The translations under genes and the position numbers were made by a program. DNA of 11,696 nt from a bacterium (lineage in GTDB: Bacteria; Spirochaetota; JAHITG01): the NCBI GenBank assembly GCA_028711675.1, contig JAQTRT010000072.1, forward strand, positions 1 to 11,696. The letters are read 5' to 3'. A model generated the notes under the pieces. That model was given only the letters and a program-made list of their open reading frames with translations. It was not told where the DNA came from and did no database searches. Shown piece by piece: positions 6,808 through 11,696 of the stretch (positions are counted from its first letter, which is position 1; every line of letters begins with the position of its first letter).

Positions 6808-6933
6808 CAAGGTATATTTTTGATTTTCCGGTTTGTGAAGCCGCCTGCTTTTCCATGGATGGAAAAGCAGGCGAAACCCTCGGAGGGCACCATGGATGGT
6901 GCCCGAGAATGAGGAAAACAAAAATATACCTTG
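6808..6933. repeat. 126-bp branched palindromic element (outer 21-bp stem enclosing two hairpins)
   Basis: The outer arms 6808-6829 and 6913-6933 are complementary over 21 bp with a single unpaired A at 6823. Inside, 6842-6856 pairs with 6859-6873 (15 bp with a GG centre), and 6885-6893 pairs with 6896-6904 (9 bp with a GG centre). Both hairpin tips carry the same word, CCATGGATGG. GGTTT (6830-6834) can also pair with AAACC (6874-6878), and CTC with GAG at the base of the second hairpin. RNA or single-stranded DNA would fold into a three-way junction. It lies between the convergent methyltransferase and Yip1-like genes, with no reading frame. It is probably a MITE- or REP-like dispersed element, possibly acting also as a bidirectional transcript end. 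Confidence 0.75.
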
Positions 6934-6978
6934 CTTTAAAAGATATAGAAAAAAATTAATAACTTATTTTTATCCGTT

Positions 6979-7704
6979 CTATTTCTTCTGCCCTTTCTGG
7001 GCTTCTTCCATTTTCTTTTTCCATTCCTGCATCAGCTTCTCCACTTTCTGCTGAGCAGCCTTGGCTTCCTCTGTATTCGCTTCCAGTTTCTGCATCATCT
7101 TGCCGCCCATATAGGACATGGATCTGTAAGCGGCAATGGAACTGATGGAAAGGATGATGGAAAGAGCGGCCAGCACGATGATAACGATCTTGGCCACATT
7201 CTGTTTTGCGCTGAGGGCATTGCACAAGGCCAGGTAAATAAGCCAAAGCCCGTACAGGGAAAGAGCGATACCGATGACCAGCCCCAGGTAAAAACTGAAC
7301 CGGCTGAAGAGCTGAAGCACAGCGTTAACAGGCATCAGCACCAGCAGAGCGGCCGTAACGCGCGTATTAACCTCAAATTCAGTGCTCCCGCCGCAGATAG
7401 CGGAAATAATAAGCATGATCACGGCGCCGATAAAAAGGCCGATGATGGCGAAGACAGGCGTCATGATAAGGGCTCCGATCCCGACGCCCGCGCCGAACAT
7501 GCCCATTCCCATCACAGGACTTAATCTCAGCAAGCCCAGGAGGAAGCTGATGATACCGGCTGCCAGGCCGTACACAACAGCTTTAATGATAGGCTCAATC
7601 AATCCGCCGGTCTTGGCCATTCCCGTGAAGTATTCCTTGGGAGAGAGGAGAGTCTGTTTCGACTCATCCAGAAGTTTCTTAAAATCAAAACCTGTTCCTG
7701 CCAT
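6979..7704 (-). CDS. Yip1-domain-like integral membrane protein with a charged C-terminal tail
   Basis: 241 residues from the ATG at 7704, with AAGGAGG 5-6 nt upstream. The cytosolic N-terminus contains LLSPKEYFTGMAKTGG, the opening motif (P-x-x-F/Y ... M ... G-G) typical of bacterial Yip1-family (PF04893) membrane proteins, followed by IIKAVVYGLAAGIIS. About five hydrophobic segments follow, near residues 37-60, 66-104, 115-135, 138-163 and 168-192. The last ~35 residues (NTEEAKAAQQKVEKLMQEWKKK and onward) are highly charged and read as a short coiled coil ending in KGQKK, which is an addition to the usual domain. The cellular role of bacterial Yip1-like proteins is not settled. A strong TTGACA-containing promoter at 7744-7771 serves this gene; the flavin-reductase gene lies upstream on the same strand. 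Confidence 0.8.
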   Translation of the reverse strand: MAGTGFDFKKLLDESKQTLLSPKEYFTGMAKTGGLIEPIIKAVVYGLAAGIISFLLGLLRLSPVMGMGMFGAGVGIGALIMTPVFAIIGLFIGAVIMLIISAICGGSTEFEVNTRVTAALLVLMPVNAVLQLFSRFSFYLGLVIGIALSLYGLWLIYLALCNALSAKQNVAKIVIIVLAALSIILSISSIAAYRSMSYMGGKMMQKLEANTEEAKAAQQKVEKLMQEWKKKMEEAQKGQKK

Positions 7705-7743
7705 ATTGTCCTCCTTGAATATTGGGTTTTAGATAGTGCCTTA

Positions 7744-7771
7744 AAGATACAATATGATAAAATTATGTCAA
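7744..7771 (-). promoter_or_regulatory. Promoter of the Yip1-like gene
   Basis: On the minus strand, a perfect TTGACA (7766-7771) is followed after 16 bp by TATCTT (7744-7749, four of six matches). The predicted start near 7737 leaves a leader of about 33 nt with AAGGAGG before the ATG at 7704. Confidence 0.55.
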
Positions 7772-7821
7772 ATATTTTTACAGAAACAAAGGAGACGGAT
7801 TCAAGAAAAAAAAGACAGCCG

Positions 7822-7872
7822 CCAAGGCACAAAGACACTGGGTTAAGGCAGAAAAGGTTTAAAAGGTTATAA
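7822..7872. repeat. Dispersed CGCCAAGGC-ACAAAGACAC-type motif followed by AAAAGG reiterations
   Basis: CCGCCAAGGCACAAAGACAC is followed by GGTTAAGGC, AGAAAAGG, TTTAAAAGG and TTATAAAG. From general knowledge, degenerate strings such as CGCCAAGGCGCAAAGACGC recur between genes in many environmental bacteria. It sits in the gap downstream of the flavin-reductase gene. On the minus strand it is followed by a run of eight T's (complement of the A-run near 7806-7813), but the only stem before it is a 3-bp GCC/GGC, so I do not call a terminator. Confidence 0.4.
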
Positions 7873-7882
7873 AGCTATTTTT

Positions 7883-8428
7883 CTAATGGGTATCAAAACT
7901 CTCAAGCTTGATGATAGTGGCGAATACGTTCTTGCCCAGGTGATGAATGGTCTTTAACTGGATCGGGTCCCAGAGGTCTGTTTTAAACTTTTCATTGGCC
8001 TGGCTGTAAAGGGCCCGGCCGATGAAAATATCAACATCACCCAGGGACACATCCCTGACCAGCCTGCATTCGATGACCGCGGATGATTCGGCCAGGTACG
8101 GAACATCGATCTTCAGGCATTTACGTTTGGTCAGCCTGACATGTTTTAGTTTATCCCCGTCCCGGCCGGAAAGTTCCCCCAGCTTCAGGATCTCGCGGAC
8201 ATAAGGCGATTCCAGGATATTGATGCAGAATTTCTTCGATCGCTTGATCAGACTGTTCACGAAATTCTCCTTGGAGATGCAGACCGCCACCAGGGGCGGG
8301 TCATGCTCAACAGGCATGTTCCAGGCAATGGGCGTGAAGGTCTCCCTGGCCTTATACCGGGCCGAGACCACGACCAGCGGACCGTGGTTGATGAGCCGGT
8401 TGGTAAATTTCAGGTCTATTTTTTTCAT
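7883..8428 (-). CDS. Flavin reductase-like FMN-binding protein
   Basis: 181 residues from the ATG at 8428, with AGAGGTG about 6 nt upstream. The pattern follows the flavin reductase/flavoredoxin split-barrel domain (PF01613): an N-terminal strand GPLVVVSARY, then FTPIAWNMPVEHDPPLVAVCI (about 31-51), the NFVNSLIKRSKKFCINI segment (about 55-71), and AVIECRLVRDVSLGDVDIFIGRAL (about 117-140) closing the barrel. The length matches stand-alone family members. Proteins of this type bind FMN and either reduce free flavin with NAD(P)H or act as electron carriers; the actual donor and partner cannot be read from the sequence. It is transcribed away from the pseudouridine synthase across a 131-nt intergenic region with TTGAC boxes and a small palindrome. 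No clear terminator separates it from the Yip1-like gene. Confidence 0.88.
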   Translation of the reverse strand: MKKIDLKFTNRLINHGPLVVVSARYKARETFTPIAWNMPVEHDPPLVAVCISKENFVNSLIKRSKKFCINILESPYVREILKLGELSGRDGDKLKHVRLTKRKCLKIDVPYLAESSAVIECRLVRDVSLGDVDIFIGRALYSQANEKFKTDLWDPIQLKTIHHLGKNVFATIIKLESFDTH

Positions 8429-8471
8429 AAAGCACCTCTTGCTGTATTAAATTAATCAATATTTTTTTTGA

Positions 8472-8495
8472 GTCAATGATTAAAAATCATGTCAA
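8472..8495. promoter_or_regulatory. Candidate operator palindrome in a divergent promoter region
   Basis: ATGATT (8476-8481), AAA, AATCAT (8485-8490) form a perfect 6-bp inverted repeat, flanked on both sides by GTCAA (8472-8476 and 8491-8495). On the minus strand the GTCAA copies are two TTGAC boxes 19 bp apart, either of which could be the -35 of the flavin-reductase gene; no good -10 follows them. A regulator site is possible but unproven. Confidence 0.35.
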
Positions 8496-8513
8496 CCATT
8501 GTCATTGAAATCC

Positions 8514-8541
8514 TTGACTTTCAGTATTTCCATGTTATACT
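8514..8541 (+). promoter_or_regulatory. Promoter of the pseudouridine synthase
   Basis: TTGACT (8514-8519) and TATACT (8536-8541), five of six matches each, with a 16-bp spacer. The predicted start is near 8548, only about 12 nt before the ATG at 8560, so the GAAGG just upstream may be only partly in the transcript. Confidence 0.55.
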
Positions 8542-8559
8542 TCCTGAAGGTAATATCTA

Positions 8560-9180
8560 ATGTTCAAGATCATCTACGAAGACGAGTACCTTATTGCAGC
8601 GGACAAACCGTCAGGCATGCTCTGTATCCCCGCGCCCGGGAACGAAAAGAACACACTGACAGACCTTCTCAACCGTGAACTGGCCGGCCGGGGAGTGTCT
8701 GTGAAAGCCCATCCCTGCCACAGGCTCGACAGGGAGACCTCCGGCGTCATCCTGTATGCTAAAGGTAAAAAAATGCAGCAGACCGTCATGGAACTGTTCT
8801 ATAAACAGCAGGTAAAGAAAAAATATATTGCTTTTGTCAGGGGGAATCCGGCCAAGAAAGCAGCGGTTATTTCCCTCCCCATCGAGAACAAGCCTGCCGT
8901 AACAAGATACAGGATCCTGGAATATAAAAACGGATTCAGCGTGGCTGAGGTGGAACCGCAGACAGGCCGCACCAACCAGATCAGGATCCATTTCAGGAAG
9001 ATCAACCACCCTCTCCTCGGCGAGACCAAATTTGCTTTCCGCAGGGATTTCGAAATTAAGTTCAAACGCGTGGCCCTGCACAGCCATGAGCTGGAATTCA
9101 CACATCCTTCCACCGGCCAAAAAATCGTGTTAACCGCGCCATTGGCCGGGGACATGCAAAAGTTCCTGGATTTAAACTGA
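8560..9180 (+). CDS. RluA-family RNA pseudouridine synthase, compact form
   Basis: 206 residues from the ATG at 8560. The active-site motif HRLDRETSG is at 54-62, with Asp57 the expected catalytic residue that attacks the uridine ribose. The N-terminal substrate-pocket strand (IIYEDEYLIAADKPSGMLCIP) and the later QTGRTNQIRIH (134-144) followed by HPLLGE are standard for the RluA/RluC/RluD family. There is no N-terminal S4 RNA-binding domain, so it resembles the small RluA/TruC-like members rather than RluC/RluD. It converts specific uridines in rRNA or tRNA to pseudouridine; the target position cannot be told from sequence. The gene stands alone, with its own promoter at 8514-8541, and ends 7 nt before a long inverted repeat. 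Confidence 0.93.
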   Translation: MFKIIYEDEYLIAADKPSGMLCIPAPGNEKNTLTDLLNRELAGRGVSVKAHPCHRLDRETSGVILYAKGKKMQQTVMELFYKQQVKKKYIAFVRGNPAKKAAVISLPIENKPAVTRYRILEYKNGFSVAEVEPQTGRTNQIRIHFRKINHPLLGETKFAFRRDFEIKFKRVALHSHELEFTHPSTGQKIVLTAPLAGDMQKFLDLN

Positions 9181-9186
9181 AGAGCA

Positions 9187-9302
9187 GGGGGACGGTGCTT
9201 GACATTTTGACATTTTATTCAAAATACCAAAATTAATAATTAAAGGGGATTTTATTATTTATTATTCGCATTAAAATGTCAAAATGTCAAGCACCGTCCC
9301 CC
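9187..9302. repeat. 116-bp element with perfect 31-bp terminal inverted repeats
   Basis: Bases 9187-9217 (beginning GGGGGACGGTGCTTGACA) are the exact reverse complement of 9272-9302, enclosing a 54-nt AT-rich centre. Each arm contains a tandem GACATTTT repeat next to the GC-rich tip. From general knowledge, the word GGGGACGGTGCTTGACA is often seen at the ends of REP/Y1-transposase-type mobile elements and their non-autonomous copies; that assignment is inference, as no transposase is present here. It lies exactly between two convergent genes (7 nt after one stop, 6 nt before the other) and a transcript from either side would form a very stable hairpin, so it could serve as a shared transcript end. 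Confidence 0.85.
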
Positions 9303-9308
9303 ATTCAT

Positions 9309-9956
9309 TCAAGCCCGGGACGAAGGGCACAGCCGGTTTATCCGGCATTGTCCGCACAAAGGGCCTACGGGCTTGCAGATATTTTTCCCGTACAGGACAA
9401 GGATATTATTGATCCTCTGCCACAGCAGCCGCGGAAGCTTTTCCTTTAATTTCATTTCGGTCTCTTCCGGTGATCTTGTCCTCACGTATCGCCACCGGTT
9501 CACGATCCGATGCACATGCGTATCCACACAGATGGCATCCTTGTGAAAGGCCGTGATCAGGACCAGGCTGGCGATCTTCCTCCCCACTCCCGGCAGTTCC
9601 AGCAGTTCCGCCATGCTGTCCGGGACCCTGCCCCGGAAATCCCTGATCAAAGCCTCTCCGGCCAGTTTCAGATGCCTGGCTTTAGTCCGGTAAAAGCCCA
9701 CGGGATAGATAAGCCGGCTCAATTCATTCCCCCTGATACGGACCAGGTCCGAAGGCTTCCTGATCTTCCCGAACAGTCTCCGGGAAACTTCTTCCGTAAG
9801 CTCGTCTTTGGTCCTCGAACTCAGGATCCCCGAGACCAGGACAAAGAACGGCCTGCGGTAGGAACGCGCGATCTTCTCGGACATGGGTTCATCGTACTTC
9901 CTCACATCCTGTTCCAGTATCCCGATGACCTGCCTGATGTTCCTTTCCGATATCAT
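9309..9956 (-). CDS. nth: Endonuclease III, 4Fe-4S DNA glycosylase/AP lyase
   Basis: 215 residues from the ATG at 9956. The helix-hairpin-helix LPGVGRK spans 121-127 with the catalytic Lys127, and VDTH at 144-147 supplies the catalytic Asp145. The cluster ligands Cys194, Cys201, Cys204 and Cys210 keep the canonical C-x6-C-x2-C-x5-C spacing. The enzyme removes oxidised pyrimidines from DNA and cleaves the abasic site in base-excision repair. The length fits the family (about 211 in E. coli). The pocket segment reads ILSSRTKDE instead of the LSAQATD of E. coli; that is closer to the SQRTxDE form seen in some other lineages, so substrate preference may differ. The start has no good ribosome site, but no better in-frame start exists and the distance to the PFFVLVSGIL helix is normal. 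It is convergent with the pseudouridine synthase. Confidence 0.95.
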   Translation of the reverse strand: MISERNIRQVIGILEQDVRKYDEPMSEKIARSYRRPFFVLVSGILSSRTKDELTEEVSRRLFGKIRKPSDLVRIRGNELSRLIYPVGFYRTKARHLKLAGEALIRDFRGRVPDSMAELLELPGVGRKIASLVLITAFHKDAICVDTHVHRIVNRWRYVRTRSPEETEMKLKEKLPRLLWQRINNILVLYGKNICKPVGPLCGQCRINRLCPSSRA

Positions 9957-10029
9957 GGCCGAATGGTAATCATTCTAAAAAAATTAGCAAAAATATTTTA
10001 TTAAAAAGCAAGGGGCGGATAGAAAGCTG

Positions 10030-10057
10030 TTGACAATCTATTTTTTAATTGTATTTT
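10030..10057 (+). promoter_or_regulatory. Promoter of the Asp-box propeller gene
   Basis: A perfect TTGACA (10030-10035) and TATTTT (10052-10057, four of six matches) with a 16-bp spacer. Transcription from near 10064 would give a leader of about 72 nt. Confidence 0.5.
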
Positions 10058-10102
10058 GATTTTATACATCAGCCGGATAACGAGAACTCTTATCTCAAAA
10101 AA

Positions 10103-10118
10103 CCGGGTGACATCCCGG
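10103..10118 (+). promoter_or_regulatory. Short leader hairpin before the Asp-box propeller gene
   Basis: CCGGG (10103-10107) pairs with CCCGG (10114-10118) across TGACAT. A second weak stem, GATAA/TTATC, lies just upstream (about 10076-10094). The hairpin ends 2-3 nt before the AAGGA ribosome site at 10121. It matches no riboswitch that I know; it may only modulate translation. Confidence 0.3.
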
Positions 10119-10135
10119 AAAAGGAAATCCATCCC

Positions 10136-11696
10136 ATGGACCTGGAACGACCGATAACAGTAAAAACGACCTTATATTTATTCCTCCTCTTCCTCTGCTG
10201 TACTTCCCTTCTGACAGCCGGGGAGTTCCATATCGACTTTCAGTCTCCCCCCGGTATCCAGTTCAATCCAACCAATATGGAGATAGACAACGGCCGGCTG
10301 CGCCTTTCGCCCACAGGATGGTTCTGGACCAATACCGACGTAACCTCTTTTTATTATTCCTTGACAACCCTCTTCTACGAAACCTCGCCCGGCATCTTTA
10401 TCTACGGATGCCAGGAGATGGGCCCAAGCGGAGAAGGTTATCTCAGCACGAACTACGGGAAGACATGGGCCTCCATCGTCTCGCCTGATCCGCAATCCAT
10501 TATCAGGGGATCGGACAATTACCTGTATCTGACCGCCGGTTCCTGCTGCGGAGACAGTGTCGTAAGAAGCTATGATAACGGCCGGACCTGGAACAATATC
10601 AATCCCGGCAGTGCCAATGGAGCAAAATTCATCTTTGAGGATTCACACCATGATTTTTATCTGGCAAAATATAAATTTTCTTTTATGTCCTATACCTCCA
10701 ATATAATCTATAAAAGCCGCGATTACGGGACGACCTGGGGCGTTGCGTACCGGGAGGGAACTCCAACTCCCCTGATTCTGAATTCCCTTGACCATATTAT
10801 GGAATTAAAGACAGGGGCTCTCCTCCTGAACGCTTTACAATATTGTTTCATCTCATCCAATCACGGTACAAACTGGACAAAACTGGCGGATTACTCCAAT
10901 TCCGCGAACCAGGCATTCCGCTTACAGGACGGCCAGGTCTATCTGTACGGACAACATGGAATACACCGCCTGGATGAGTATAGCCTTGGTTTGGTGCAAA
11001 TTTCCACGGATTTCTGCCGTAAGCTGATGGAGACCGATGACAGCGTACTGTACAGGAGCGGATTGACCAATCATCCGTACAGAAGCTATGATAAAGGGTA
11101 TACCTGGCAGCCTCTGCCAGCCATGACCGTAAACAACAGAAAAGTGGAGAACGGATACATGATGGGGATACAGGCATCCGACAGAAAGATCTATTACGGC
11201 GCCATGACCAATGACAACTATGGAGGATTTATCTTCAGGAGCGGATATATAGACTCAGCCCGGGCTTTTCTCACGATACACCCCAATGACTATATCATGA
11301 AATGGGATGATTATTCCGCTGAAGTGTCCCTGAACGGAGGAAGCGTTCAATATGAGTTCGCAGCTTCCCGGGACGGGGGGAAGTCATTCGATTCCTGGCT
11401 GACACTCAGCCGTGAAAATCTGAGAAACGTTCCCTGCGCTACCAACGGACAGGACCTGCTGAACATCAGAATAACCCTTTTCTCTCCGGGCCATGAAACG
11501 ACACCGGAGATCAGCCGCCTGGTCATCCAATACCAGACCCTGCCTCATTTCAACGACCTGAGCAGTGTTAAGGCAGCTCCGAATCCTTTCAAACGGTCCG
11601 GCCGCAAAGACATCTGCTTTTTTAATCTTACGGATGATTTCAAGATCAGGATATTCAGCGCAGGAGGAGGGGAGATCATGGAGATGAAAGGCCGAT
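10136..11696 (+). CDS. Secreted Asp-box (BNR) β-propeller protein with C-terminal sorting domain (3' end missing)
   Basis: Open from the ATG at 10136 to the right edge, 520 codons translated by hand; AAGGA lies 10 nt upstream. The signal peptide covers about 1-29 (VKTTLYLFLLFLCCTSLLTAG). Asp-box motifs of the form S-x-D-x-G-x-x-W occur at 104 (STNYGKTW), 145 (SYDNGRTW), 194 (SRDYGTTW), 240 (SSNHGTNW), 317 (SYDKGYTW), and in weaker form at 411 (SRDGGKSF). These mark the turns of a sialidase/BNR-like propeller. I see no convincing sialidase arginine triad, so a binding or structural role is as likely as an enzymatic one. A β-sandwich region follows (about 380-470). From about 478, KAAPNPFKRSG and FKIRIFSAGGGEI open a FlgD-like/type IX-type C-terminal domain of which the last ~50 residues are cut off. 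The architecture parallels the FG-GAP propeller protein at 2002-4101. Confidence 0.85.
   Translation, partial: MDLERPITVKTTLYLFLLFLCCTSLLTAGEFHIDFQSPPGIQFNPTNMEIDNGRLRLSPTGWFWTNTDVTSFYYSLTTLFYETSPGIFIYGCQEMGPSGEGYLSTNYGKTWASIVSPDPQSIIRGSDNYLYLTAGSCCGDSVVRSYDNGRTWNNINPGSANGAKFIFEDSHHDFYLAKYKFSFMSYTSNIIYKSRDYGTTWGVAYREGTPTPLILNSLDHIMELKTGALLLNALQYCFISSNHGTNWTKLADYSNSANQAFRLQDGQVYLYGQHGIHRLDEYSLGLVQISTDFCRKLMETDDSVLYRSGLTNHPYRSYDKGYTWQPLPAMTVNNRKVENGYMMGIQASDRKIYYGAMTNDNYGGFIFRSGYIDSARAFLTIHPNDYIMKWDDYSAEVSLNGGSVQYEFAASRDGGKSFDSWLTLSRENLRNVPCATNGQDLLNIRITLFSPGHETTPEISRLVIQYQTLPHFNDLSSVKAAPNPFKRSGRKDICFFNLTDDFKIRIFSAGGGEIMEMKGR

Noticed and set aside
6808..6933. Retron msr-msd or integron attC interpretation of the branched palindrome
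   Set aside because: Outer inverted repeats around hairpins fit the general shape, but no reverse transcriptase or integrase lies nearby, and the attC core-site words (GTTRRRY and its complement) were not seen.
8611..9155. Minus-strand open frames opposite the pseudouridine synthase
   Set aside because: The plus frame has the full RluA-family motif set; the opposite frames have no recognisable domain and no ribosome site.
9510..10004. Plus-strand 164-codon open frame opposite nth
   Set aside because: The minus frame has all endonuclease III catalytic and cluster residues; the plus frame is a Pro/Gln/Asp-rich shadow that even overlaps the upstream intergenic region.
10064..10135. Riboswitch in the leader of the Asp-box propeller gene
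   Set aside because: The leader is only about 72 nt long with two short stems, and I recognise no conserved riboswitch core in it.
10178..11177. Minus-strand open frames inside the Asp-box propeller gene
   Set aside because: The plus strand is continuously open for 520 codons with repeated Asp-box motifs and a signal peptide, so the shorter minus frames are shadows.

Overview
The window looks like a contig from an uncultured Gram-negative bacterium. It carries an outer-membrane β-barrel protein with a terminal phenylalanine. Three large secreted β-rich proteins are present, two of them ending in a 'PNPF' FlgD-like/type IX-type C-terminal sorting domain. Canonical TTGACA/TATAAT promoters and GGAGG-type ribosome sites are common. 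This mix is typical of FCB-group lineages and of candidate phyla such as Elusimicrobiota-like or WOR-3-like bacteria. That placement is inference, because no marker gene in the window fixes the taxon.

Layout: (1) 1-1676, minus strand: the N-terminal 558 codons of a secreted protein with a jelly-roll-like domain followed by fibronectin-III-like modules; it runs off the left edge. (2) 1677-2001: its promoter, a perfect 12-bp hairpin in the mRNA leader, and a dispersed-type palindromic repeat. (3) 2002-4101, minus: a seven-repeat FG-GAP/VCBS β-propeller protein with a C-terminal sorting domain. (4) 4193-4483, minus: a small three-helix membrane protein. (5) 4722-6734, plus: an outer-membrane β-barrel protein followed 30-40 nt later by a THUMP/RlmL-type 23S rRNA guanine-N2 methyltransferase, probably one transcript. 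(6) 6735-6978: a 126-bp branched palindrome between convergent genes. (7) 6979-8428, minus: a Yip1-like membrane protein and, upstream of it, a flavin-reductase-family protein. (8) 8560-9180, plus: a compact RluA-family pseudouridine synthase. (9) 9187-9302: a 31-bp perfect inverted repeat between convergent genes. (10) 9309-9956, minus: endonuclease III with its 4Fe-4S cysteines. (11) 10136-11696, plus: a secreted Asp-box (BNR) propeller protein entering its C-terminal sorting domain at the right edge.

The housekeeping genes (rRNA methylation, pseudouridylation, base-excision repair) are unremarkable. The interesting parts are the surface/secreted proteins, an internal base-composition break in the first gene, a possible ATT start codon, and the unusual density of different non-coding palindromic elements between genes. 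I found no CRISPR array, tRNA, rRNA, transposase or phage gene. I do not see a clearly new multi-gene system. The best candidates for undescribed elements are the branched palindrome at 6808-6933 and the long inverted repeat at 9187-9302.
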